Shown piece after piece: positions 30,496-42,142 of a DNA stretch of 64,000 nucleotides. The stretch is from Deinococcus piscis (lineage in GTDB: Bacteria > Deinococcota > Deinococci > Deinococcales > Deinococcaceae), in contig NZ_BNAL01000010.1 in assembly GCF_014653275.1 (NCBI RefSeq), forward strand, positions 1-64,000. Reading direction: 5' to 3'. The translations under genes were made by a program, and so were the position numbers. The notes beneath the pieces are model-generated. The model searched no databases. It was not told the origin of the DNA and saw only the letters and a list, made by a program, of their open reading frames with translations. How positions within the stretch are numbered: the stretch's first letter is position 1; each line of letters starts with the position of its first letter.

Positions 30496-30501
30496 TATGA
30501 T
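30496..30501 (+). promoter_or_regulatory. -10 box upstream of the ktrA leader ORF
   Basis: TATGAT at 30496-30501, 7 nt before a GTG at 30509, matches the leaderless layout seen elsewhere in the window. Confidence 0.5.
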
Positions 30502-30508
30502 GCTGGAC

Positions 30509-30568
30509 GTGATGCGAGGCGGCCAGGAAAATCAAGAGCGGCAATTCAGCGCGGCGGTGCGGGCATGA
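30509..30568 (+). CDS. Short leader ORF overlapping the ktrA start
   Basis: GTG 30509 (or ATG 30512) opens a 19-codon frame, VMRGGQENQERQFSAAVRA, whose TGA at 30566-30568 overlaps the ktrA ATG at 30565 as ATGA. The TATGAT box 7 nt before the GTG would make it leaderless. ktrA itself lacks a convincing Shine-Dalgarno (GGTGCGGGC precedes it), so ribosomes finishing this leader could reinitiate at ktrA. The peptide has no recognisable function. Confidence 0.4.
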   Translation: MMRGGQENQERQFSAAVRA

Positions 30569-31224
30569 AGGCCAAGCAATGTCTGGTGGTGGGCCTGGGG
30601 CGCTTCGGCAGCGCTGTAGCCACCACCCTGTACGAAATGGGCCACGAGGTCGTTGCCATTGACCATATTGAGGAAAACGTAGAGCGGATCATGAACCGCG
30701 TGACCCACGCTGCCATCGTAGACGCCACCGACGAACGCGGCATGCGCTCTATCGGCGTGGGTGACTTTGACGTGGTGGTGATTGCCATCGGCTCCGATGT
30801 GCAGGCCAACATTCTGGCGACCATGAACGCCAAGAGCCTGGGCGCGCCCTATGTGGTCAGCAAGGCCGTGGACGAGATGGCCCGCCGGGTGCTGGAACGC
30901 ATCGGGGCTGACCTGGTGGTGCGCCCGGAACACGACATGGGCCTGCGGCTTGCCCGGCAGATCGCCAACCCCAATGTGGTAGACACCCTTGACCTGGGCA
31001 GCGACCACGCCATCGTGGAGCTGGAAGCCAATGAGCGTCTGCGCGGCACCCTGATGGACCTGAACATGACTGGGCGCTTCGGTGTGCAGGTGATCGCCAT
31101 CAGCCGCAAGGGCCAGTTGGAAGTCAGCCCCCGCGCCGACAGCCTGGTCGAGCCCCACGACAAGATGGTGGTCATCGGCACCGGCCACGACATCGACGAG
31201 CTGCGGCGCTACCTGGACAAGTAA
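30565..31224 (+). CDS. ktrA: Potassium uptake regulatory subunit KtrA (RCK domains)
   Basis: This 219-residue cytosolic RCK protein gates KtrB. The N-terminal Rossmann domain shows CLVVGLGRFGSAVATTLYEMG and VVAIDHIEENVERIM for nucleotide binding, then VVVIAIGSDVQANILATMNAK. The C-terminal RCK_C/TrkA_C domain covers about 135-219 (LRGTLMDLNMTGRFGVQVIAI, LVEPHDKMVVIGT). The single RCK_N plus RCK_C architecture is KtrA-like, not the duplicated TrkA. Start follows the family N-terminus and the ATGA overlap with the short leader ORF. Confidence 0.93.
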   Translation: MKAKQCLVVGLGRFGSAVATTLYEMGHEVVAIDHIEENVERIMNRVTHAAIVDATDERGMRSIGVGDFDVVVIAIGSDVQANILATMNAKSLGAPYVVSKAVDEMARRVLERIGADLVVRPEHDMGLRLARQIANPNVVDTLDLGSDHAIVELEANERLRGTLMDLNMTGRFGVQVIAISRKGQLEVSPRADSLVEPHDKMVVIGTGHDIDELRRYLDK

Positions 31225-31237
31225 AGGCAAAAGCTGA

Positions 31238-31280
31238 TACGCCCCTGGCCCGACCACACTAGATTCGGGCCGGGGGCGTA
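31238..31280. terminator. Bidirectional terminator after ktrA
   Basis: A strong stem, TACGCCCCTGGCCCGA pairing with TCGGGCCGGGGGCGTA (one mismatch), sits between the convergent ktrA and DUF1345 genes. The T run is weak on both strands. Confidence 0.75.
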
Positions 31281-31281
31281 A

Positions 31282-31968
31282 TCACGACACGGCGAACTGC
31301 AAGGTGAGCGCCAGGATGGCCGTATTGAACACAAAGGAAAAGAGCGTGTGGCCCATCACCACGCGCCGCACTTCCCGGCTGGTGATGTTCACATCTGAGC
31401 TGGCCGCCGTGGTGCCGACAGTGAACGCAAAATAGGCAAAGTCCATCAGGTCCAGCGGTTCATTTCCGGGAAAGTCCAGTCCGGCCCCGTCCCCGCGGTA
31501 ATACAGGTAGGCATAGTGCAGGGCATAGGCAAGGTGGGCCATCAGCCAGGCGCAGACCACGGTCAGCACGCACAGCGCTATAAAGAGCTTTTCCCGCCAA
31601 AAAGGAAGGCTCAGCTCACCCGCCAGCGGCAAGAACAAGCCAGCCACCATCAACCCGAAGAAACTGGCGAATAGCACGAAGGCCAGACCAGTCCGCCCGC
31701 CCAAGAGCCAGAAATCCATCCAGGGATAGCGGGCCAGCAGTGGCGCAGCAGGAGCATGGGCCCAGCGGCGCAGCTCTGCACCACTCAGGCTGTGGTAAGC
31801 CTGCCAGGTCAGCAGCACATAGGCCAGGCTGGCCGCGCTGGTGGCCAACATGGTCCGCAGCGTGAGCGGCTGGTCCCCCCACAGCAAAAACAGGGCCGCA
31901 AACAAGGCAGTCCACAGGGCCGTTCGCTCATACTGACCGCGCCAGTTCATTCCGCTCACCCCGTGCAT
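31282..31968 (-). CDS. DUF1345 family membrane protein
   Basis: This 228-residue polytopic protein has about five hydrophobic helices and the DUF1345 C-terminal signature LMDFAYFAFTVGTTAASSDVNITSREVRRVVMGHTLFSFVFNTAILAL. The TVGTT element preceded by an aromatic helix resembles a cation-channel pore loop, but the GYG filter is absent. A TAAGCT box (31975-31980) lies 6 nt before the ATG. The position next to ktrAB is suggestive of ion homeostasis, but this is inference. Confidence 0.88.
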   Translation of the reverse strand: MHGVSGMNWRGQYERTALWTALFAALFLLWGDQPLTLRTMLATSAASLAYVLLTWQAYHSLSGAELRRWAHAPAAPLLARYPWMDFWLLGGRTGLAFVLFASFFGLMVAGLFLPLAGELSLPFWREKLFIALCVLTVVCAWLMAHLAYALHYAYLYYRGDGAGLDFPGNEPLDLMDFAYFAFTVGTTAASSDVNITSREVRRVVMGHTLFSFVFNTAILALTLQFAVS

Positions 31969-32022
31969 GTGGGCAGCTTAGCCGAAAGTGCGGTGAGGAT
32001 AGGGCACGGCTGGCGCTCCTGC

Positions 32023-32502
32023 TCAGGGGGCAGCGCTGGGGGGCGGGCTGGCGGGCTCATCAGGCAGCACCCGCACCCACTCACGGCATTCCAGGCGGCC
32101 CTGAATCGCCATGTCCCGTGCCACCTCCGGCGGCGGCAGTTGCCCGCGAATCTCAGAGCGACTGTTCAGGGGCACCGGGCCGCCCTCGGTCAGCCACTCG
32201 GCCCGCCGACTGGTCCGCAGGGTGCGCTCGAAGCAGGCCGCCTCTTCAGGGCTGAGGTCCAGACCCACCACCTGCAAGCCATTTTGCACCGTCACGAAGG
32301 TGTGCCGCCCAGCCAGGGGCTGCTCAGCCAGCGCCGCCGACGCCCTCACGTGGCTATAACCGGCCACCGAGAGCGCGACCACCAGCGGCATGGCGGCGGT
32401 CAGCGCCCAGATTTGGTCTGCCGAAATCCGGGTCTGTGGGCGCAGCGCGTACAGCACCGCCAGCAGGCACAGGGCAGGAATCAGCCAAAAGAGCAGGGTC
32501 AC
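32023..32502 (-). CDS. Membrane-anchored hypothetical protein
   Basis: This 159-residue protein has two N-terminal hydrophobic segments, LLFWLIPALCLLAVLYAL and WALTAAMPLVVALSVAGY. A polar domain of about 100 residues follows, with two cysteines and a Pro/Ser-rich tail. No family recognised. GTG 32502 is used because TACACT (32510-32515) lies 7 nt upstream. An upstream in-frame ATG would overlap the V-ATPase terminator. Confidence 0.72.
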   Translation of the reverse strand: MTLLFWLIPALCLLAVLYALRPQTRISADQIWALTAAMPLVVALSVAGYSHVRASAALAEQPLAGRHTFVTVQNGLQVVGLDLSPEEAACFERTLRTSRRAEWLTEGGPVPLNSRSEIRGQLPPPEVARDMAIQGRLECREWVRVLPDEPASPPPSAAP

Positions 32503-32542
32503 GCGGCCCAGTGTAGCGGCGATACCCAGCCAACACAAAAGA

Positions 32543-32571
32543 ACAGTCCCCTCCAAGCTGGAAGGGACTGT
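32543..32571 (-). terminator. Rho-independent terminator of the V-ATPase operon
   Basis: On the minus strand ACAGTCCC-TTCCA-gctTGGA-GGGGACTGT forms a stem of about twelve pairs followed by TCTTTTGT. It begins 18 nt after the subunit D stop codon. Confidence 0.88.
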
Positions 32572-32588
32572 CTGGGGAAAGGGAGCGG

Positions 32589-33266
32589 TCAGGCAGCGGA
32601 ACCGTGGTTGCCACCCTGGGCGGCCTGCTGCTCACCTTCGGCAGCAGCTTCGGCTTCCAGCTTGGCCTTGATCTTCTTCAGGCGGAAGCTTTCCTCGCGT
32701 TCACGCTGGTCCAGCACGCCACGAATAAAGCGGATATCGGCCTGAATGCCGGGAATTACGACCTGCTCTAGGGCATTCACGCGGCGGGAGGTCTTCTTGA
32801 TCTCCTCACCGATGCGGCGCAGCTTGGTCTCGGTGCCGGCCACCTTCACGATGGCTTCCAGCACTTCATTAAAGTCCGTCGCGGCCTGAATGGTGCGTCC
32901 CCCCACGTTAATGGGGCTGAAGCCTGCACTCTGGGTCCGCTCAGGCACGGTCATCTTGGGCACTTTGACGCCGTAGATGCTCTCGATCACCATATCTACG
33001 GAGTAGTCGTCGCTGCTGCCCAGGCTGAGGCTTTCGACAGCTTCGGGGCTGTCCCAGGCTTTGGCCCCCAGCAAGCTGGTGTAGGCTCCCTTGCTCACAC
33101 CTGCCAGCTGCTCACGGGCAGCCAGGGCATCTTTGACCAGTGCGAAAAACTCGGCAATGAGGGCGTCGCGCTTGCGCTTGAGCAGGTCAGCGCCGCTGCT
33201 GGCGGTCTTCAGACTGGCTTTAGAGGCCAGCAGGGCGGAGCGGGTAGGACTGATTTGTTCGGCCAT
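32589..33266 (-). CDS. atpD: V-type ATP synthase subunit D
   Basis: This 225-residue central rotor shaft subunit couples A3B3 rotation to the c-ring. The N-terminal PTRSALLASKASLKTASSGADLLKRKRDAL and the C-terminal RVNALEQVVIPGIQADIRFIRGVLDQREREESFRLKKIKAKLE helices form the long coiled coil of the family. It is last in the operon and has a strong AAAGGAGGTGA site. It is separated from subunit B by an 89-nt gap containing a hairpin. Confidence 0.96.
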   Translation of the reverse strand: MAEQISPTRSALLASKASLKTASSGADLLKRKRDALIAEFFALVKDALAAREQLAGVSKGAYTSLLGAKAWDSPEAVESLSLGSSDDYSVDMVIESIYGVKVPKMTVPERTQSAGFSPINVGGRTIQAATDFNEVLEAIVKVAGTETKLRRIGEEIKKTSRRVNALEQVVIPGIQADIRFIRGVLDQREREESFRLKKIKAKLEAEAAAEGEQQAAQGGNHGSAA

Positions 33267-33291
33267 ATCTTGTCACCTCCTTTGGTCGGTG

Positions 33292-33355
33292 ACGTTGACG
33301 GTGGGCAGCAGGCAGAGAAAGAAAGTTCCACCCACCATCAGCCACCGGTCAACGT
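33292..33355. other. Intercistronic hairpin between subunits B and D
   Basis: ACGTTGAC at 33292-33299 pairs with GTCAACGT at 33348-33355, extended by GGTGG with CCACC after a one-base bulge. The right arm abuts the subunit B stop codon. It could be a transcript-end or processing barrier separating B from D. Confidence 0.65.
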
Positions 33356-36534
<3,179 letters not shown>

Positions 36535-36560
36535 TTGATTCTCCTTGAAAGATACGAAAG

Positions 36561-36619
36561 CGGCTGAGAGCGCTTGGCTTCCTCGCCAGGTTTGGCTTTC
36601 GGCCCGCTGCTCTCAGCCG
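36561..36619. other. Intercistronic hairpin between subunits F and A
   Basis: CGGCTGAGAGC at 36561-36571 is perfectly complementary to 36609-36619, enclosing 37 nt. It lies between the F stop (36626) and the A ribosome-binding site, in the transcript upstream of A and B. Confidence 0.7.
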
Positions 36620-36625
36620 TCCGCA

Positions 36626-36991
36626 TTACAGTTTGATGTCGAAGCCCACCGTCTCGCGCACCAGTCGGCCCATGTACGCTTTGGCGTCCACGGTGTCCTC
36701 ACTGAAGGCGTCGCTCAGGCTCGGCAGTGGCAGCAGAATCGGCAGGTCACGGCCACGCATGATGCGGGTCGTGGCCCCGATGGGATCAGCGATCAGGCCG
36801 CCGTCCACCGCCACCAGACCATGCTTGCCCTCTACAATCAGGCGCTCCAAAGTAGCCTGCGCGGTCTCCGGCGTGGCTTCTACGACTTCGGCTCCCGCCA
36901 GACGGTAGCCAGTCGCCGTTTCGCTGTCGGCCAGAATGACCACGCGCTGGGCGTTGCGGCTCCTTTGGGGGGTCTGCTCGGCAGCGGTCAT
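36626..36991 (-). CDS. atpF: V-type ATP synthase subunit F
   Basis: This 121-residue regulatory rotor subunit has a Rossmann-like fold: RVVILADSETATGYRLAGAEVVEA, HGLVAVDGGLI and the LPILLPLPS segment. About 17 polar residues precede the fold. The start overlaps the subunit C stop by ATGA. The position C-F-A matches the Thermus operon. Confidence 0.94.
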   Translation of the reverse strand: MTAAEQTPQRSRNAQRVVILADSETATGYRLAGAEVVEATPETAQATLERLIVEGKHGLVAVDGGLIADPIGATTRIMRGRDLPILLPLPSLSDAFSEDTVDAKAYMGRLVRETVGFDIKL

Positions 36992-37971
36992 GCACCCACC
37001 TCCTGGCGAATCTGTTCTTCGGGCAGGCCGTAATACTTGCCGCGCCCAATCAGACGCAGCTTGGCGGCCTCAATTTCCTTGCGGCGCAGAAAGTCCAGAA
37101 TGATGCCTACGCCCATCGGGTCAGAGACACCGATAGAGCGGGCACTGCGGTCCAGGGCCGCGCGGGCAGCCACTTCAGCCGCTTGTGGAGTCGGCGCTTC
37201 CATGATGGCCGCAATGTCCGGCGAACCACTGGTGTCGCCTCCAGCCAGCCGGGCGTACCCAGCCGCGTCCAGGCGTCCACCCGGCACGAAGAACTCCGGG
37301 GTCAGGGGAACACCGGCAGCCTGAGCCTGACGGGCCATCAGCGCGTTGGTGATGTCAATTTCGCGGCCCACGTAGGTACGCAGCGAGGTATCCTGCGCCA
37401 CCTTGCGGACATGCGCGTAGTAGCCCTGATCCAGCGCCACTTCCAGGTTCAGCAGGTTGCCGCTGGCCTGATAGGCCGCCGCACCACGGCGAAACGCCGC
37501 CGCCAGCGGATGGCCACCCACCGAGATGGCCGAAGCCAAGCCGGGCAGGTCGCTGCTGCCTGCTGCACTTTCGAGCAGACTGGGGGTGAATGTGCCGCCA
37601 GGAATCAGGCTGCTGCGAATCGCTTCAACGCCGCGCCCTGCCACCACACCGCGCGCCAGGGTCTTGAGGTTGACCAAGTCCCAGCGCATCAGCAGCGTCT
37701 CAATCTCGCGCCGGGAGTTGCCATCAGCAAAGCCCAGCACTTTTTGAGTGGTGGCGAACAGGTTACGGCTCAGCGCCCGGTCCAGCTCGGGCAGTCCAGC
37801 ACCTTCGGCGGTGCTTTCACGCAGGTTCGCAGCGAACCCGGACTCGCTCAGTACGCGCAGGAACTCGGGGTAGCTGCTGGCGGCCAAAGCGGCTTCCAGG
37901 GAGCGGCCATCGAGCAGCGCGTTACGCATCATCCTGACGCGGGTATTGATGTAGGCATAATCGTCAGGCAT
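36988..37971 (-). CDS. atpC: V-type ATP synthase subunit C
   Basis: This 327-residue AC39-family subunit is the funnel-shaped socket that seats the central shaft on the c-ring. The N-terminal DDYAYINTRVRMMRNALLDGR and the three-fold helical repeats with MRWDLVNLKTLARG are typical. AAGGAGG precedes the ATG by 4 nt of spacer. Its stop overlaps F. Confidence 0.95.
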   Translation of the reverse strand: MPDDYAYINTRVRMMRNALLDGRSLEAALAASSYPEFLRVLSESGFAANLRESTAEGAGLPELDRALSRNLFATTQKVLGFADGNSRREIETLLMRWDLVNLKTLARGVVAGRGVEAIRSSLIPGGTFTPSLLESAAGSSDLPGLASAISVGGHPLAAAFRRGAAAYQASGNLLNLEVALDQGYYAHVRKVAQDTSLRTYVGREIDITNALMARQAQAAGVPLTPEFFVPGGRLDAAGYARLAGGDTSGSPDIAAIMEAPTPQAAEVAARAALDRSARSIGVSDPMGVGIILDFLRRKEIEAAKLRLIGRGKYYGLPEEQIRQEVGA

Positions 37972-37979
37972 AGGCCTCC

Positions 37980-38540
37980 TTATTCGCCCGTCAGCAGCTG
38001 GCGGACCTCAGGGGTCAGCCCACCACGCAGGGTGTGCAGGCGGCCCATCAGGGTGTTGGTGATGCCGCTTTTGCCCCCCTGGCTGATCAGCCGCACGCCA
38101 CCTTCAATGCCCGGGTTGGCGCGGACTTCCAGGTCACCCACCAGCGAACGCAGGATGTCCACGTCACTGGGGTTCACTTCGGCCACTTCGGCGGCGGGCA
38201 CAGCTTGGCGGGCCTCGTTGAGCAAGCGGCCCAGGATTTCGCGGTACTCCGGGAGCCGGCCAATATCACGCAGCTGCTGCTCGACCAGACCGTACACCTG
38301 AGCGATGCCTTCTTCGCCTGCGCTCAGGCGGGCAGCGTTCAGCTCCAGGTCGGCTGAGGAGCGGGCGCGGGTCAGACCGGCCTGGTACTGCTTGTCCAGC
38401 ACCCGGCTGCGGCTCTCGACCAGCTCCTGCGCTTCAGCGCGGGCATCGGCCACGATTTGTTCGGCCCGAGCACGGGCATCGGCGCGGACGCGCTCGATCT
38501 CGGCCTGAGCTTCATTTTCAAGCAGTCGGTCCAGGGCCAT
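37980..38540 (-). CDS. atpE: V-type ATP synthase subunit E
   Basis: This 186-residue peripheral stalk subunit has an N-terminal long charged helix (NEAQAEIERVRADARARAEQIV, ARAEAQELVESRSRVL) and a C-terminal globular cap (DVDILRSLVGDLEVRANPGIEGGVRL). It pairs with the helical subunit encoded by the first gene of the operon to form the stator. It begins one base after the subunit K stop. Confidence 0.94.
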   Translation of the reverse strand: MALDRLLENEAQAEIERVRADARARAEQIVADARAEAQELVESRSRVLDKQYQAGLTRARSSADLELNAARLSAGEEGIAQVYGLVEQQLRDIGRLPEYREILGRLLNEARQAVPAAEVAEVNPSDVDILRSLVGDLEVRANPGIEGGVRLISQGGKSGITNTLMGRLHTLRGGLTPEVRQLLTGE

Positions 38541-38541
38541 A

Positions 38542-38835
38542 TCAGATCAGGAACAGCGCCAGGAAGCCGAAGATGACCAGGGTTTCGGGGAGCAGGAAGT
38601 ACAGCAGCAGGCTACCGGCCTTGCTGGGGTCTTCAGCCACAGCGCCGATCAGGCTGGAGCCGATGCGGGCCTGTGCCAGACCAGTGCCGATGGCACCCAG
38701 GCCCAGGGCGAGGCCCTTACCAATGGCGGCCAGGCCTTCGTTGTTGGCGGCGGTAGCGGCGACTTCCTGAGCGTTGGCCGCACCGGCCAGGGCGAACAGA
38801 ACGGCAACGATAGCAATCTTGTTGTACTTGGTCAT
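38542..38835 (-). CDS. atpK: V-type ATP synthase subunit K (c-ring proteolipid)
   Basis: This 97-residue proteolipid has an N-terminal hydrophobic signal-like segment ending ANAQ, then two transmembrane helices: GLAAIGKGLALGLGAIGTGLA and LLYFLLPETLVIFGFLALFL. The ion-binding Glu sits in LPETLVI of the second helix. ATG 38835 is preferred because AGGAG is 9 nt upstream; the ATG two codons earlier is only 3 nt from it. In Thermus this gene is called subunit L. Confidence 0.93.
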   Translation of the reverse strand: MTKYNKIAIVAVLFALAGAANAQEVAATAANNEGLAAIGKGLALGLGAIGTGLAQARIGSSLIGAVAEDPSKAGSLLLYFLLPETLVIFGFLALFLI

Positions 38836-38863
38836 AATCATGATCTCCTGTAGATGAATAGGG

Positions 38864-40930
38864 TTATTTCACCGACTCCTGAGCGGAGCTGAGGCGACGA
38901 AGAGGGTTATAGACGGGGCTCGTTTCAGCATTGAAGCCCGTGGGATTGAGGAATTCAACCATCTGCAAACGGATAGGCTGCAGGATGTGTCCGATCAGGG
39001 TCATGGCCAGAATCAGCACAGTCAGGAGGGCAGCCAGAATAAAGCCGATAATGCCGCCGATGATGCCCCAGCTCTCATAGAGGTTCCAGCCGAGGTCAGC
39101 CACCAGCTTGGCCATGATGGCCGACACCAGACCAACTGCGAAGATACGGGCGTAACTGAGCACCGCGCCGCCCTGCGAAACCAGTTCTACAGGCAGCATC
39201 GGGTAATGCTTGATGACGCGGAGATAGCCCACGACAAAGGCGAGAAAGCCCAGCCACATCAGCAGCGCGAGCGGGTTGGCGAAGTTGAACATCTGTCCAA
39301 AGTCGCTGGCCGCTTTGGTCACGAACGCCATCAGGATGAGAGCGATAACGCCCCCAAACAGAGCAATGCCTTCCCAGACATGGACCTGATCGCCGTGCTT
39401 GAGGCCTTCTCTGATGCGGATAAACCAGGCCCAGGGCACCTGAAGAATGCCGAAGAGCAGCGCCAGCACCAGCATAATGTTGCTGAAGTAACCGGTTTCC
39501 AGGCGGGGGAACAGCGTAGGAATCAGGCCGTGGTGGTGGGCACCTGCATGCGCGTGGTACTCAGCGCCGGTCCAACCCCAGAGATTGTTGAGGATGCCTT
39601 CGTCCAGATAGAACAGGCCCAGGTGCTCGCCCCAGGTGCCAAAGAACTCGCCCGTGAGGAAGCCCCAGAGAATGGTCCAGATGGACATCCACTTGGTAAT
39701 CTGCCAGAGGTTGGACAGCACACGCGGGGTCAGCTCCATGCCGAAGAGCGGCACAGTCCAGCTTTCGCCGCGCTTGGCTTTGCCGTTCAGCCACAGACCG
39801 AAGGCCAAGAACAGCAAGCCGTACCCGATGTCCCCGATAATCATGCCGAACATGAAGGGCATCAGCGTGGCCATGACCCAGGTCGGGTCGAAGGTGCCGT
39901 ACTTGGGCGGAGACATCAGGCCCATTACCATCTCAAAAGGCTTGACGAATTCGCTGTTTTGCAGCTCCACCGGAATGGCCTGGTCATGGTGGGCGTCCAC
40001 ACCGTGCAGCTCGTGAACCACACCGTCACCGAAGGGCTGCAACGCCGCTTCCAGAGCGGGAATCCGGTCCACAGGCACATAGCCCTGCATCACCAGCGAG
40101 TAGCGGCCACGGGCTGACAGGGTGCGGACATCATGCACCGCCACCAGGTCCTTGAGACCGTCGCGCAGTGCGAACAGTTCAGGGCCATGCGACTTGGCCA
40201 GCGCGTCGCGCTTGGCGTTCAGACCCTGCAAGTGGTCACGCCCGGCGGAGCGAATCTGGCCCAGCTCGGCGGCAGCCTGCTCCAGGGGCATGCCCTCGAA
40301 GCGGCCCGGCAGGCGCATTTCGGCCAGGCGCACCCGGCCCAGCGCGGTGCGGGCCAGGTCGCGTTCGCCGGCCAGCGTGGCCACCGCACCGACGCGGCCC
40401 GTGCCGCTGTTTTCTACTGCCAGCTCAAAGCGGTCCCCCAGCCCCTCTTGCAGCGAAGCCTGAAGCTCGCCCAGGTCTGTTTCGGCGTGCAGGACAAAGG
40501 GAATGACCGACACGCGGCGGCTGCGGTCCAGCGAACCGACCATCCGGGCCAGAGTTGCGGCGGGCTCTGCGTAGGCCGCAGCAGCGTCCACGTCGCCCTG
40601 CACTTCGGTGCGCTCACGGGCCAGCTCGGCCACAGGCGACGCCACACCCTCGATGCGGGCGGCCCAGTCACCGCGCGGCGGCACCGTGACGCCCACCATC
40701 TCGGCGGGACGCACCGCACCCAGCTCAGCAATGGTGCTTTCTACGCGGGCGAGCAGACGCTCGGCTTCTTTGAGCTCTTCCGAGGTCTGCTCGTGAGACG
40801 CGTCCGAACGCAGTGGGCTGTCCTCAATGGGCTTGAGGTGAACCACACCAGCATGTTGCAGCGCCGTGATCACCGCTTCGCTTTCGCGGCGGCGCATGGC
40901 AATCACAACCTGCTGCATCGGGCTAATCAC
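38864..40930 (-). CDS. atpI: V-type ATP synthase subunit I (membrane stator, a-type)
   Basis: This 688-residue subunit has a cytosolic N-terminal half (about 1-330) with coiled-coil and alpha/beta lobes that anchor the peripheral stalks. The C-terminal membrane half has about eight helices and forms the proton half-channels; [17 protein letters not shown] and [19 protein letters not shown] are characteristic. Start is GTG 40930, whose GTGA overlaps the upstream stop. Confidence 0.96.
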   Translation of the reverse strand: MISPMQQVVIAMRRRESEAVITALQHAGVVHLKPIEDSPLRSDASHEQTSEELKEAERLLARVESTIAELGAVRPAEMVGVTVPPRGDWAARIEGVASPVAELARERTEVQGDVDAAAAYAEPAATLARMVGSLDRSRRVSVIPFVLHAETDLGELQASLQEGLGDRFELAVENSGTGRVGAVATLAGERDLARTALGRVRLAEMRLPGRFEGMPLEQAAAELGQIRSAGRDHLQGLNAKRDALAKSHGPELFALRDGLKDLVAVHDVRTLSARGRYSLVMQGYVPVDRIPALEAALQPFGDGVVHELHGVDAHHDQAIPVELQNSEFVKPFEMVMGLMSPPKYGTFDPTWVMATLMPFMFGMIIGDIGYGLLFLAFGLWLNGKAKRGESWTVPLFGMELTPRVLSNLWQITKWMSIWTILWGFLTGEFFGTWGEHLGLFYLDEGILNNLWGWTGAEYHAHAGAHHHGLIPTLFPRLETGYFSNIMLVLALLFGILQVPWAWFIRIREGLKHGDQVHVWEGIALFGGVIALILMAFVTKAASDFGQMFNFANPLALLMWLGFLAFVVGYLRVIKHYPMLPVELVSQGGAVLSYARIFAVGLVSAIMAKLVADLGWNLYESWGIIGGIIGFILAALLTVLILAMTLIGHILQPIRLQMVEFLNPTGFNAETSPVYNPLRRLSSAQESVK

Positions 40931-41244
40931 GGCAGCACCGCCTTGAGGACATGCTCGGCAGCCTGCTGAATGCGGCCACTCATCTGCGTACGGGCGCGCT
41001 CCGTGCCCTCAGTTGCTTTGCTCCTGGCCTCCTCACGGATGCGTACCGTTTCGGCGGTCAGGCGCTGGTCATGCTCGGCCTGTATGGCCTTCATGCGCTC
41101 CTGAGCTTCACGGAGGATGCGGGCGGCCTCCGCTTCAGCGGCTTCTACGTCGCGGCGTGCATCGGCGCGCGCAGCTTCAATCTGTGCGTCCAGCGCGGCT
41201 TCGCGCTCGGCCAGTTCACTCAAGATTCGACTTGAGACGTCCAA
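40927..41244 (-). CDS. atpG: V-type ATP synthase subunit G/H (peripheral stalk helix)
   Basis: This 105-residue, almost wholly helical charged protein ([45 protein letters not shown]) is the stalk partner of subunit E and first gene of the operon. The start is probably TTG 41244, since AAAGGAGGAGG lies immediately upstream. A GTG at 41274 in the same frame would place that site inside the gene. Confidence 0.88.
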   Translation of the reverse strand: MDVSSRILSELAEREAALDAQIEAARADARRDVEAAEAEAARILREAQERMKAIQAEHDQRLTAETVRIREEARSKATEGTERARTQMSGRIQQAAEHVLKAVLP

Positions 41245-41307
41245 ATCCCTCCTCCTTTCTTCGTCATCCAGCACACCGAAACGCCCTCACGGGCTCCATT
41301 CAGAGTG

Positions 41308-41330
41308 AAGGCCCCACGGGGTGGGGTCTT
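41308..41330. other. Leader hairpin of the V-ATPase operon
   Basis: AAG-g-CCCCAC and GTGGGG-t-CTT form a stem of nine pairs with one mismatch in the long untranslated leader between the probable transcription start near 41393 and the first start codon. No T run follows. Confidence 0.4.
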
Positions 41331-41400
41331 GGGGTGCCTTCTGCACAAGCTTGCTTTGGTTGCCCGACCCTGCTTCTTGGATTGCGTCAGACTGCTTAGG

Positions 41401-41406
41401 ATTCTA
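41401..41406 (-). promoter_or_regulatory. Probable -10 box of the V-ATPase operon
   Basis: TAGAAT on the minus strand, with a poor -35. It gives a leader of about 150 nt. The rest of the gap 41275-41516 shows only the hairpin listed separately. Confidence 0.45.
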
Positions 41407-41516
41407 ACACAAGGTTTACATTTGCCTTTGAGGGGCAAGCGTCCCTGCCACGCGCCTTCGGTCCTGTCACTGGTTTAGAAACAGTTCTGACCAACGCCCG
41501 CACACCCTGCACTTCC

Positions 41517-42101
41517 TCAGACCGCACGAGCGTGGCGGCGCTGCTCCCAGCGACGGTAAAGGCGCCAGGACCACCACAGCAGACCCAACAAGCCCAGCGC
41601 GGCCAAGGCTGGGACGAAGAGCGCCAGTACACTCAGGCCCAGGCTCAGGCCATCCTCTACTGTGCTGACCACCGGATTGCCCACCCCAGCTGTCAGGGCG
41701 GTGGTGGCGGGGCGCACCGCCGCGCGGCCTGTTTGGATACCGCCCGCCACCAGCAGGCCCAGCACACCAGCCAGCGCAGGCGATAGGTCAGCCACCCCCG
41801 CCTGCGACGCAAATAAAATCGCCCCTGCCGCTGCCCCCACCCAGCCGCTCACGAGGTGCAGAACATGGTCCACTCCAGGAATCTTGTCGCCAATGAAATC
41901 GGCCAGACCCACCAAGAAAATAACCAGTAAGGTCCAGGTGTTGCCCAGCAGGTCGAACGGCTGGTCCAGCTGCACCAATCCCAGATTTGCCAGGATACCC
42001 ACCAGAAATAGAGGAATATAAGCATTGAGCCCAGCTGCGCCGGACAGGCCCAGGGCCGAGAGCAGGCCGGAAAACAGTTCCATGCCTGCCAGTACGCTCA
42101 T
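41517..42101 (-). CDS. DUF4126 family membrane protein
   Basis: This protein of about 190 residues has four to five hydrophobic helices and the DUF4126 features LLSALGLSGAAGLNAYIPLFLVGILANLG, FIGDKIPGVDHVLHLV and RAAVRPATTALTAGVGNPVVSTVED. Function is unknown. The start is uncertain: ATG 42101 is used, while ATG 42083 (beginning MELFSGLL) best matches the usual family N-terminus. No clear ribosome-binding site decides. Confidence 0.85.
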   Translation of the reverse strand: MSVLAGMELFSGLLSALGLSGAAGLNAYIPLFLVGILANLGLVQLDQPFDLLGNTWTLLVIFLVGLADFIGDKIPGVDHVLHLVSGWVGAAAGAILFASQAGVADLSPALAGVLGLLVAGGIQTGRAAVRPATTALTAGVGNPVVSTVEDGLSLGLSVLALFVPALAALGLLGLLWWSWRLYRRWEQRRHARAV

Positions 42102-42142
42102 CACACACGCCTGGTTCCCCATGTATCCCACTCAGGGGGAAT

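Noticed and set aside
30217..30564. N-terminal extension of KtrA by 116 codons
   Set aside because: The extension is Arg/Pro-rich and unlike RCK proteins, and the family N-terminus begins at the ATG at 30565.
41275..41516. Riboswitch in the V-ATPase leader
   Set aside because: Only one simple imperfect hairpin is visible and no known aptamer core could be recognised.
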